Position numbers and translations under genes: made by a program. Under the pieces are notes generated by a model. It saw nothing but the letters and a program-made list of their open reading frames with translations. It was not told the DNA's origin and searched no databases. This document shows, one piece after another, positions 1 through 6,707 of a DNA stretch of 23,054 bases; positions within the stretch are counted from its first letter, which is position 1, and each line of letters opens with the position of its first letter. This DNA comes from Thermoleophilaceae bacterium (GTDB lineage Bacteria > Actinomycetota > Thermoleophilia > Solirubrobacterales > JACPNS01). The stretch is taken from positions 1 through 23,054 of the forward strand of contig JAEMRJ010000021.1 in assembly GCA_016463365.1 (NCBI GenBank), read 5' to 3'.

Positions 1-94
1 CCAGGCGGCTCCGCCTCAAGCAGCACCTCCGGCGGCACCGCCGACCCCGACCGCGCCGCAGCCGCCGCAACCGCCCACGCCGCCGGCAGTCTGA
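1..94 (+). CDS. C-terminal tail of an unidentified Pro/Ala-rich protein (5' truncated by window)
   Basis: The frame is open from base 2 to a TGA at 92-94 and gives about 30 residues made almost only of Ala, Pro, Gln and Thr, ending PPTPPAV. The rest of the gene lies outside the window, so the function cannot be named. The following gene encodes a membrane protein with the same kind of disordered Pro/Ala tail. The two may be related tandem genes, but only the tail is visible here and low-complexity tails converge easily. Confidence 0.6.
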   Translation, partial: QAAPPQAAPPAAPPTPTAPQPPQPPTPPAV

Positions 95-108
95 GTTCTG
101 CGAATTCT

Positions 109-134
109 GCCGCGCGGCGATCAAGCCGCGCGGC
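109..134 (+). terminator. Perfect GC hairpin between two membrane-protein genes
   Basis: GCCGCGCGGC (109-118) and an identical copy (125-134), which is its own reverse complement, form a 10 bp stem around the loop GATCAA. It lies 14 nt after the upstream stop codon and 21 nt before the next start. No T-run follows, so it is not a classical intrinsic terminator. It could be a U-less terminator or an mRNA 3' stabiliser. Confidence 0.4.
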
Positions 135-155
135 GGGATTGTCGATACAGCGGAC

Positions 156-824
156 ATGGAGTCGCCCGAATCGCGCACTTTTGCCCAGTTTGGCGGCGCT
201 CTCATTCTTGTGTCGCTGGCGCTGCCGTGGTTTGCGCTGTCACTGGCCGGGCTCGGCTCGCAGGGCTTTCGCGTCTGGACCTTTGACAAGGGTGCCTTCG
301 TTCTGATCGCCGCTTACGGACTGCTCGCGATCGCGCAGGTCAGGATGTCCTCGCGCAGCTCAATGGCGCTGATCTACCTGATCATCGGCGGACTGATGAC
401 CAGCGCGTTCATCTACAAGATCTGGATCTCACCGCCGGGTTCTGCGCCGATCGGCGACCTCGGAGGTGCGTCGGGCGTTTCAGGCGTGTCGGCAAAGGAT
501 GTGCTGGAGGCGATCGGAATCGAGATGAAGGCGAGCTACGGCGCTTACGTGGCTTTTGTCGGAAGCCTGCTCTTCACCTTTGGCGCCTTCACCGAGTACC
601 GCGCGGCAGGTTCTTCACCGAAATCGGCGCCCACGATCGGCCTGGTCCAGGCAAACGCACCGCAACAGCCCGTTGCTCCGGCGCAGCGCTACCGCGCACC
701 GGCACCCCAGGCATTTGCTCCGGACCCGTTCGCACCGCCAGCTTCACAGGCAGCGGTCGCGCAGGCTGGCGCTCCGCAGATCCCCCCGGATCCCTTCGCG
801 CCGCCGACGCCCCCGGCGAGCTGA
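156..824 (+). CDS. Small integral membrane protein with Pro-rich C-terminal tail (unknown function)
   Basis: The 222-residue product has about four hydrophobic segments: roughly 11-33, 46-61, 70-90 and 128-147. A Ser/Gly-rich loop (about 94-112) separates helices 3 and 4. The last ~70 residues are rich in Pro, Ala and Gln and contain the motif PDPFAPP twice. I recognise no family; it resembles small predicted membrane proteins with a cytoplasmic disordered tail. No strong ribosome-binding site is seen before the ATG at 156. The upstream partial gene ends in a similar Pro/Ala tail. The gene call is secure because of helix-forming composition and good codon bias, but the function is unknown. 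Confidence 0.8.
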   Translation: MESPESRTFAQFGGALILVSLALPWFALSLAGLGSQGFRVWTFDKGAFVLIAAYGLLAIAQVRMSSRSSMALIYLIIGGLMTSAFIYKIWISPPGSAPIGDLGGASGVSGVSAKDVLEAIGIEMKASYGAYVAFVGSLLFTFGAFTEYRAAGSSPKSAPTIGLVQANAPQQPVAPAQRYRAPAPQAFAPDPFAPPASQAAVAQAGAPQIPPDPFAPPTPPAS

Positions 825-833
825 CTCACTTCA

Positions 834-906
834 AGCGGGCGACGGGGCTCGAACCCGCGACCTCAAGCTTGGGAAGCTTGCGCTCTACCAACTGAGCTAC
901 ACCCGC
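834..906 (-). tRNA. tRNA-Gly (anticodon CCC)
   Basis: Read on the minus strand this is a complete 73 nt cloverleaf. The acceptor stem GCGGGTG pairs with CGCCCGC with one G-T wobble, and the discriminator base is U. The anticodon arm is CAAGC-TTCCCAA-GCTTG with anticodon CCC, which reads GGG. The T arm contains GGTTCGAGCCC. The 3' CCA is not encoded. It lies 12 nt downstream of the uracil-DNA glycosylase stop codon on the same strand, so the two may share a transcript. Confidence 0.96.
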
Positions 907-918
907 ATGCCGGGCAGG

Positions 919-1626
919 TTATCCAGCTCGCGGCAAGCCTGCGGCCTCGCGGGCGCGGATGAAAACGGCGTCGAGCATCGGTTCGGTGAGACGGCCCGTG
1001 AATGTGTTCTGCTGGCTCACGTGGTAGCTGCCGAGCAGCGTCAGCGAACCGATCTGCGCCTCTGCACCGTGCCCGAACTTCGGCTTGGGTCGAGGCGCTT
1101 CCTGCCCGCCGGCCGCCACCGCAGCCAGCGCCGCGTTCCAACCGAATGCGCCCAGCGCGATGATCACCCGGACGTCGGGGAGCAGCTCAAGTTCGCGGGC
1201 CAGAAACGGCGCGCAGCGGTCGCGCTCGGCAGTGGTCGGCTTGTTGTCCGGAGGCGCGCAGCGCACTGCTGCGGTGACCCATGCGTCGTGAAGTTCAAGG
1301 CCGTCGCCGACCGACACCGACTCCGGCTGGTTGGCAAGGCCGGCGCGGAACATCGCCGCGTAGAGCCAGTCGCCCGAGCGGTCACCGGTGAACATCCGGC
1401 CGGTCCGGTTGGCGCCGTTGGCCGCAGGGGCCAGACCGACCACCGCGATCTTTGCCTGCGCGTCGCCGACGCCCGGGACCGGCCGCGCCCAGTACTCCTG
1501 GTCGCGGTATCGCCTGGGCGGATCGGCCGCGACCGACTCGCGCCAATCGACCAGGCGCGGGCAGGCGGTGCAGCTTGAGATCTCTGTCCCGAGGGCGTCG
1601 AGCAGCTTTTCAGTCGTGGCCGGCAC
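919..1626 (-). CDS. Uracil-DNA glycosylase, family 5 (UDGb type, iron-sulfur)
   Basis: This DNA repair enzyme excises uracil, and in this family also other deaminated bases, from DNA. The 235-residue protein starts at GTG 1626. It carries motif A, GLAPAANGANRTGR (64-77), characteristic of family 5, which lacks the Asp or Asn water activator of families 1 and 4. It also has the C-terminal motif HVSQQN (202-207) followed by TFTGRLT. Four cysteines, C19, C22, C123 and C138, match the [4Fe-4S] ligand pattern. The gene is divergent from the CorA-type gene with a 43 bp gap, and tRNA-Gly follows on the same strand. No SOS box is seen upstream. Family assignment is firm; exact substrate range is known only from relatives. 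Confidence 0.94.
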   Translation of the reverse strand: MPATTEKLLDALGTEISSCTACPRLVDWRESVAADPPRRYRDQEYWARPVPGVGDAQAKIAVVGLAPAANGANRTGRMFTGDRSGDWLYAAMFRAGLANQPESVSVGDGLELHDAWVTAAVRCAPPDNKPTTAERDRCAPFLARELELLPDVRVIIALGAFGWNAALAAVAAGGQEAPRPKPKFGHGAEAQIGSLTLLGSYHVSQQNTFTGRLTEPMLDAVFIRAREAAGLPRAG

Positions 1627-1655
1627 GTACGGAATTCAAGCACCGCTACCGCCTG

Positions 1656-1661
1656 TAGAGT
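1656..1661 (+). promoter_or_regulatory. Putative -10 box (TAGAGT) of the CorA-type gene
   Basis: TAGAGT fits TANNNT and ends 8 nt before ATG 1670. No Shine-Dalgarno sequence lies between them, which suggests a leaderless transcript. No convincing -35 is visible. Confidence 0.4.
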
Positions 1662-1669
1662 GGCCAGCG

Positions 1670-2668
1670 ATGCCCCAGGACTACACCCAGGATCCCCATC
1701 GGAGGATCGATTCAGCCCACCGACGCGACGTTCACTGCGTCGGCAACGCGACGCTCAGGGACCTGGCCACCCTGCATGATCGCGGCGAGTTCGTCTGGCT
1801 CAATCTCCACGGCGCCACCGATCAGGAGATCGCGATCGCTGGTGAGGCCCTCGATCTGCACCCGCTGACGGTGGAGGACCTCCAGGAGTTCGACCAGCGA
1901 GCGAAGGTCGAGGAGTACGAGCGTTACGTGCAGATCGTCTCGTACGGCGCGACGACTGCCGTCCACGACATGGACAACCTCGTCGAGATCCACATCATCT
2001 ACTCGCCCGATTACATCGTCACCGTCGCAGCAGAAGAATCCGTCGAACTCGGCCGCCTGCATGAGCGTGCGAGTACGCGGATGTTCAGCGGCCAGGAACT
2101 GCTGCACTCGGTGCTCGACGTGCTGATCGACTCGTATGCGCCGTTGCTCGACGGGCTCGACCAGGAGATAGAGCATCTCGAAGACCTCGTGATTCAAACC
2201 GAATTCGCTGGCCGCGAGCTCGAGATCCACGATCTGCGCCGTAGGCTCGGACGGGTCAACCGCATCGTCCACCGTGAACTCGAGGCATTCACGCGCCTTC
2301 CCGAGGTGCTCAGGCGCATGCCCGACGACGGCCAGCCTGATCTGCCGTACTTTCGCGATCTGCAGGACCATCTGATTCGAGTCGGCGAATCGGCCGACGC
2401 TCAGCGCGAGCGCATCAGCGGCCTGTTCGAGCTCTACATGGCGGCGCTGAACAATCGCCAGAACATCGTCATGAAGCAGTTCACGGTGATCGCCGGAATC
2501 TTCCTGCCGCTCTCGGTGTTGACCGGGTTCTTCGGGATGAACTTCGGCTGGATGGTCCGCGCGATTGATTCCGGCACCGCGTTTCTGATCCTGGGGGGCA
2601 TCCTCCCGCTAGCGATTGTTGTGGGGATCCTTGGCCTTATCGCGAGCCGAGGACTGTTCCGAGAGTGA
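1670..2668 (+). CDS. corA: CorA-family Mg2+/divalent cation channel
   Basis: This is a pentameric inner-membrane channel for Mg2+ (Co2+ or Ni2+ in some members). The 332-residue protein has the usual order: a large acidic cytoplasmic domain, a long helix (about 180-265), then two C-terminal transmembrane helices. Helix 1 ends in the signature GMN (G289-M290-N291) within FFGMNFGW, the selectivity motif; helix 2 is FLILGGILPLAIVVGILGLI. The open frame extends upstream to 1388, but that part overlaps the glycosylase gene and is not CorA-like. I chose ATG 1670 because a TAGAGT -10 box sits 8 nt before it and the length is normal for CorA. It is not obviously linked to the ccm genes that follow, 51 nt downstream. 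Confidence 0.93.
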   Translation: MPQDYTQDPHRRIDSAHRRDVHCVGNATLRDLATLHDRGEFVWLNLHGATDQEIAIAGEALDLHPLTVEDLQEFDQRAKVEEYERYVQIVSYGATTAVHDMDNLVEIHIIYSPDYIVTVAAEESVELGRLHERASTRMFSGQELLHSVLDVLIDSYAPLLDGLDQEIEHLEDLVIQTEFAGRELEIHDLRRRLGRVNRIVHRELEAFTRLPEVLRRMPDDGQPDLPYFRDLQDHLIRVGESADAQRERISGLFELYMAALNNRQNIVMKQFTVIAGIFLPLSVLTGFFGMNFGWMVRAIDSGTAFLILGGILPLAIVVGILGLIASRGLFRE

Positions 2669-2702
2669 CGCAGCTGTTGCCCGTGGCCGAGGGGTGATCT
2701 GC

Positions 2703-2708
2703 GATAAT
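2703..2708 (+). promoter_or_regulatory. Putative -10 box (GATAAT) ahead of ccmE
   Basis: GATAAT matches TATAAT at 5 of 6 positions and ends 11 nt before the ccmE ATG. A short GTGAT...ATCAC dyad (2694-2712) overlaps it. No Shine-Dalgarno is visible, so the transcript may be leaderless. A TTGCCC at 2677-2682 is a poor -35 candidate because of its 20 nt spacing. Confidence 0.4.
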
Positions 2709-2719
2709 CACGGCCCCTG

Positions 2720-3157
2720 ATGGCCCCAGCACGTAAGCGCAAAACCCGCCTGATTGTCACGCTCGGCATCGCGTTGCTTCTGTCGACCGCACTGATCTAC
2801 ACCAGCTTCAGCGCGTCAACGGTCGCCAAGACGCCGTCCGAGTTGTTGGCCTCGTCCACGCCCGGAGAGTCCTATGAGCTCTCCGGCAAAGTCGTCATCG
2901 GCTCAGTGACGAAGACCGAGGATCTGGTGATCTTCCGCGTACGCGACCGCGCAGCCGCTGAAGGGTCGAAATCGATCCTCGTGAAGTACAGCGGCACCGT
3001 GCCGGACCCGTTCAAAGAGGGCCGCGAAGTGATCGTCACCGGCAAAGTCGTTGACGACGAAATGATCGCGGAGCCGAACTCGCTCATCACCAAGTGTCCG
3101 TCGAAGTTCACGAACTCGACTGGCGACGGAGCGACCGGCTCGGCCAAGCAGTATTAG
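2720..3157 (+). CDS. ccmE: Cytochrome c maturation heme chaperone CcmE (Cys variant)
   Basis: CcmE carries heme covalently on the outer face of the cytoplasmic membrane and hands it to CcmF for attachment to apocytochromes (System I). The 145-residue protein has a basic N-terminus, one membrane anchor (about 10-29), and an OB-fold domain with GKVVIGSV (56-63), VKYSGTVPDPF (88-98) and EGREVIVTGKV (100-110). The heme-binding position, HxxxY in enterobacteria, here reads C126-P-S-K-F130. A Cys in place of His is known in the archaeal and Desulfovibrio-type CcmE, usually as CxxxY; Phe at the last position is a further change. ccmF starts 24 nt downstream. Identity is firm from the fold motifs and the neighbour. 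Confidence 0.94.
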   Translation: MAPARKRKTRLIVTLGIALLLSTALIYTSFSASTVAKTPSELLASSTPGESYELSGKVVIGSVTKTEDLVIFRVRDRAAAEGSKSILVKYSGTVPDPFKEGREVIVTGKVVDDEMIAEPNSLITKCPSKFTNSTGDGATGSAKQY

Positions 3158-3181
3158 CCGGGCCCGGCTGATCGAACCCCG

Positions 3182-5359
3182 ATGACCTTCGGCCGCGCAT
3201 GCATTCTCACCGCCTTTGCGGTGGCTCTCTATGTGGTCGGCTCGGGGCTGTACGGCGCTCGCACGGGCAAGCGCGAGTGGTCGGTCTCGGCGCGCCGCGG
3301 CATGTACGTGATTGCGCTGCTGGCGATCGCGTCGTTCGTGACGCTCGAGCTTGCGTACATCAACTCGAACTTCGAATTCGCGCTGGTGGCGCAGAACTCG
3401 AGCACGACGACGCCGCTCTTCTACAAGCTGACCGCCGTGTGGTCGAGCCAGGCCGGATCGATGCTGCTCTGGGTCACTGTGCTCGGGATCCTCTCCAGCA
3501 TCGTGCTCCGGATCACGCGCGACACGCACCGCGAGGTCGGCGCCTGGGCGACGGTCGTGCTCGGCGCGATCGCGACGTTCTTTCTCTTCCTGATGGTCTT
3601 CTTTCCGGATGCCGATCCCTTCAAGGCGTCAAGCCCGGTGCCGGTCGAGGGCAACGGTCTTGAACCGCTGCTGCGCCACCCGAGCATGATGTTCCACCCG
3701 CCGATGCTCTACAGCGGATATGTCGGCTTCTCGATCCCGTTCGCGTTTGCGATCGGCGCACTGATCACCCGGCGGGTGGACGCAAGCTGGATCCGCTCGA
3801 CCCGCGCATTCGCAATGCTGGCCTGGACCTTCTTGTCGATCGGCGTGATCCTCGGTTCGCGTTGGTCCTACACAGAGCTCGGGTGGGGCGGCTACTGGGG
3901 CTGGGACCCGGTCGAGAACGCGGCACTGCTGCCATGGCTGACGGGCACTGCGTTCATCCATTCGATCATGGTGCAGGAGCGCCGCGGGATGCTCAAGGTG
4001 TGGAACGTCTCGCTGATCTCGGCGACTTTCGTGCTTTCGTTGCTCGGAACTTTTCTGGTGCGCTCGGGGATCCTCGATTCGATCCATGCTTTCGGCGAGT
4101 CCACGCTCGCCGTTCCGTTCCTGGTCTTCGTCTCGATCGTGATCATCGGCTCGGCGACCCTGATCGTCTCGCGCCTTCCGGACCTGCGCAGCGCCCACCG
4201 GCTGGACTCGCTGTTCTCGCGCGAGGCGATGTTCCTGCTCAACAACTTCCTGCTCGTCGGGCTGGCGGCAGTGATCATGTGGGGCACATATTTCCCGCTG
4301 ATCTCGGAAGCCGTCACGGGAACAAAGGCGAGCGTCGGTCCGCCGTGGTTCAACCAGTACATAACGCCGCTGGCGATCCTGCTTGTGCTGGTCTCGGGCA
4401 TCGGGCCGATCATCCCGTGGCGCCGCGTCAACCGGGCGAAGGCGTTGTCGCTGTTCATCGCTCCGACGATCGCAGCGGTTTCCGCGCTGGTGCTGACCGG
4501 GTGGATCGTCGGTGTTTTTGACAGTTGGCGCGCCTCGTTGCTGTTTGCGGTGGCCGCCTTCTCGCTCTGCGTGATGGTCCGCGAGTTCTACAGCGGGGCC
4601 CGCGCCCGGCAGGCGCTTGAGGGCGGCTCGTTCTTCCCGGCGCTCGGTCGCCTGGTCGCACGCAACCGCAGGCGCTACGGCGGCTACATCGTGCACATCG
4701 GCATCCTCACCTTGTTTGTCGGCGTGGCGGCATCGTCGGCATTCAATGCCAGCAGCGAGCAGAACCTGCGCGTGGGCGAGAGTTTCACGGTCGGTGGCTA
4801 CGACGTCAAGTACGTAAAAGCGACATCCTCGCTATCGAACGAAAACCTCAGTTTCGGAGTGGTGCTCGACGTCTCGAAGGACGGCGAGCACGTCGCGACG
4901 ATGCGTCCTGCGCGCAACAACTACCCGGTGAATTCCGCCGAGCCCGGGCCGATCGCGCGTTACTTCGAGGGGTCGGCGACAAGCGAAGTCGCGCTCAAGG
5001 CTGGTCCACTTCGTGACCTGTGGTCGAGCGTCTCACCGAACACAGACGGGCTCAAGGATGCAGTCGAGGCTGCTCAGAAGCTCCCCCAGGTCGAGTCCAA
5101 CACAGAGGTGCAGGCGATCGCGATCACTGCGATTGTCCAGTCGTTTCCACGTGCGAACCCGACTGCCCGCGTGCTCTTCATCGTCAATCCGCTTGTGACC
5201 TGGATCTGGGTCGGGTCGTTCATCGTGCTGCTCGGCGCGCTGATCGCGCTCTGGCCTGCGCAGGATGCGCTGCGCTCGCGACTCTCATCCACTTCGGCCG
5301 CCCGCGCCGCGCGCCGACCAAAGCCTGCCACGCCCGAGTTGGCGGAAGAGGGCTCGTGA
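3182..5359 (+). CDS. ccmF: Cytochrome c heme lyase subunit CcmF
   Basis: CcmF is the polytopic membrane protein that takes heme from CcmE and ligates it to the CxxCH motif of apocytochromes. The 725-residue length is slightly above the common ~650. It has many transmembrane segments and the WWD domain W235-GGYW-G-W241-DPVEN, which contacts heme. Candidate heme ligand histidines include H166 and H172 in LLRHPSMMFHPPM, H260 in FIHSIM, and H302. A large periplasmic loop (about 525-655) and a last helix (about 660-680) follow, and the C-terminus is Arg/Ala-rich. Its TGA stop overlaps the start of the next gene. ccmA, B, C, G and H are not in the window, so the set is split or continues elsewhere. 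Confidence 0.96.
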   Translation: MTFGRACILTAFAVALYVVGSGLYGARTGKREWSVSARRGMYVIALLAIASFVTLELAYINSNFEFALVAQNSSTTTPLFYKLTAVWSSQAGSMLLWVTVLGILSSIVLRITRDTHREVGAWATVVLGAIATFFLFLMVFFPDADPFKASSPVPVEGNGLEPLLRHPSMMFHPPMLYSGYVGFSIPFAFAIGALITRRVDASWIRSTRAFAMLAWTFLSIGVILGSRWSYTELGWGGYWGWDPVENAALLPWLTGTAFIHSIMVQERRGMLKVWNVSLISATFVLSLLGTFLVRSGILDSIHAFGESTLAVPFLVFVSIVIIGSATLIVSRLPDLRSAHRLDSLFSREAMFLLNNFLLVGLAAVIMWGTYFPLISEAVTGTKASVGPPWFNQYITPLAILLVLVSGIGPIIPWRRVNRAKALSLFIAPTIAAVSALVLTGWIVGVFDSWRASLLFAVAAFSLCVMVREFYSGARARQALEGGSFFPALGRLVARNRRRYGGYIVHIGILTLFVGVAASSAFNASSEQNLRVGESFTVGGYDVKYVKATSSLSNENLSFGVVLDVSKDGEHVATMRPARNNYPVNSAEPGPIARYFEGSATSEVALKAGPLRDLWSSVSPNTDGLKDAVEAAQKLPQVESNTEVQAIAITAIVQSFPRANPTARVLFIVNPLVTWIWVGSFIVLLGALIALWPAQDALRSRLSSTSAARAARRPKPATPELAEEGS

Positions 5360-5670
5360 TGATCCTCGAAATACTCCTGACGATCGCGATGATCGTCGCC
5401 GTCGTGACTTTCCTCGCCTGGCCGATCTTCAATGGCGTCGACGAGCGCGTGGTGGACTCCGCGCGCGCGGAGCTCGAGGACGCAAAACAGGCGAAATACC
5501 GCGAGATCAAGGATGCCGAACTTGAACACAAGGCCGGCCGCATGACCGAGGAGCAGTGGCAGTTGACCGACCGCGAGCTCCGTCGCGAGGCGATGCAGAT
5601 CCTCGCCAGGATCGACACGCTGGGCGCCGAAAAGGCGGCGGATTCTTCGCAGCAGCCGAGCGCTGGCTAG
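5359..5670 (+). CDS. CcmI-like small membrane protein (one helix plus coiled coil)
   Basis: The 103-residue product has an N-terminal transmembrane helix (about 3-24) and then a charged helical stretch (about 30-95). The segment KYREIKDAELEHKAGRMTEE resembles the N-terminal part of CcmI/CycH-type proteins, which typically read 'KDLExDxxxGKlseedY'. The TPR apocytochrome-binding domain of proteobacterial CcmI is absent. The ATG at 5359 overlaps the ccmF stop (TGATG); a GTG at 5356 is an alternative start giving a GTGA overlap. Either way the gene is translationally coupled to ccmF, which supports a role in cytochrome c maturation. The family link is by motif and context only. Confidence 0.75.
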   Translation: MILEILLTIAMIVAVVTFLAWPIFNGVDERVVDSARAELEDAKQAKYREIKDAELEHKAGRMTEEQWQLTDRELRREAMQILARIDTLGAEKAADSSQQPSAG

Positions 5671-5673
5671 ACT
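5668..5673 (+). promoter_or_regulatory. Putative -10 box (TAGACT) of secG
   Basis: TAGACT fits TANNNT, contains the stop codon of the CcmI-like gene, and ends 8 nt before secG ATG 5682. No Shine-Dalgarno lies between them. It may give secG its own leaderless transcript in addition to read-through from ccmF. Confidence 0.35.
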
Positions 5674-5681
5674 TTCCCGCC

Positions 5682-5909
5682 ATGGACGCCGTACTCGCAG
5701 TTCTCCAGCTGATCATCGCCTTCGTTCTCGTCTTCCTCGTGCTCCTGCACTCGGGTAAAGACGCGGGGCTTTCTGGCGCATTCGGCGTTGCCCCGGGCAG
5801 CGGCCCGTTCGGCGGCGGCTCCCTGCTCGAGCGCAACCTCGACCGCTGGACGATCTTCTTCGCGGTCCTGTTCTTCGCGAACGCGCTCCTGCTGCTCAAG
5901 ATTCTCTAG
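5682..5909 (+). CDS. secG: Preprotein translocase subunit SecG
   Basis: SecG is the small non-essential subunit of the SecYEG protein-export channel. The 75-residue product has two transmembrane helices (about 3-23 and 53-74). Between them is the family signature LLHSGKDAGLSGAFG followed by a Gly-rich loop (GSGPFGGG). ATG 5682 gives the normal SecG length; an upstream extension of the frame would overlap the CcmI-like gene. It lies 11 nt after that gene, so it may be transcribed with the ccm genes. Confidence 0.95.
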   Translation: MDAVLAVLQLIIAFVLVFLVLLHSGKDAGLSGAFGVAPGSGPFGGGSLLERNLDRWTIFFAVLFFANALLLLKIL

Positions 5910-5932
5910 CTGCCACAGGGCTGCGCCGGTCG

Positions 5933-6658
5933 ATGACCGATCGAGTCCTGGTCGTCAAGCACGTTCCTTGGGAAGGCCCGCATCGCATCGGAGACGCGCT
6001 GATCGACGCCGGATTCGAACTGGATGTGCGTTGCACGCTGGATGGTGACGCTCTGCCCGCACGGGGCGACGTGGCCGCCGCCGTCTTCATGGGCGGACCG
6101 ATGAACGTCGACGAAACGGAAAGATTCCCGGGCCTGCTCCATGAGCGGCACTGGCTCGCCGAGGCCGCAAGGCACGATCTGCCGATCCTTGGCGTGTGCC
6201 TCGGCGCTCAGCTGCTTGCGCGTGCGCTCGGCGCAGGTGTGACGCCGGGCGCGGAACCCGAAATCGGCTGGGGGCCGATCGCGATCCATGACGACAGCGA
6301 TCTGCTCGCCCGGCACCTCGCACCGGATTCCACAGTTCTGCACTGGCATGGCGACGCATTCGGCCTGCCGCCGGGGGCGGCGCTGCTGGCGTCGAGCGCG
6401 CAGACCGCGGTCCAGGGATTTCGCAGCCAGAACGCATGGGGCCTGCTCTTTCACGCCGAGGCAGATCTGGATCTCGCGCGCACGTGGATGGCCGAGCCCT
6501 CGATGCGCGACGAAGCGGAGGCGGTGCTTGGCACGGTGAATGCGGGACGGATCCTCGTCGACGCGGCCGAGCTCGACGCGCGCATCCGCCGGCAGACAGC
6601 TCCGCTCTTCCGAGATTTCGCGGCACTGATCGAAAGTACTCAGACCGTGCTGGGATAG
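5933..6658 (+). CDS. Class I glutamine amidotransferase (GMP-synthase-like GATase)
   Basis: The 241-residue protein has one class I GATase domain. The nucleophile elbow is GVCLGAQ with C89, and the His-Glu of the triad are H174 and E176 in LLFHAEAD. The oxyanion strand is FMGGPMNVDE (52-61). No synthetase domain is attached and no partner is adjacent, so the acceptor of the ammonia is unknown. Stand-alone proteins of this class are often annotated as GMP synthase-like; some hydrolyse gamma-glutamyl compounds instead. The start lies 23 nt after secG. I see no clear ribosome-binding site at ATG 5933. Confidence 0.88.
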   Translation: MTDRVLVVKHVPWEGPHRIGDALIDAGFELDVRCTLDGDALPARGDVAAAVFMGGPMNVDETERFPGLLHERHWLAEAARHDLPILGVCLGAQLLARALGAGVTPGAEPEIGWGPIAIHDDSDLLARHLAPDSTVLHWHGDAFGLPPGAALLASSAQTAVQGFRSQNAWGLLFHAEADLDLARTWMAEPSMRDEAEAVLGTVNAGRILVDAAELDARIRRQTAPLFRDFAALIESTQTVLG

Positions 6659-6707
6659 CCTTGCTCGTGGCCGCGCAGCTGCGGGCGTTTCACTACGGAG
6701 GAGAATG

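Noticed and set aside
556..1578. 340-codon plus-strand open frame
   Set aside because: It runs through the membrane-protein tail, the tRNA-Gly and the antisense of the uracil-DNA glycosylase, all well supported.
1388..1669. N-terminal extension of the CorA-type protein
   Set aside because: It overlaps the divergent glycosylase gene and has no CorA similarity; ATG 1670 gives the family length.
3629..4696. 355-codon open frame on the minus strand opposite ccmF
   Set aside because: Its product is Arg/Gln/Asp-rich with no fold motifs and lies wholly inside a clear CcmF gene; it is a product of GC-rich codon bias.
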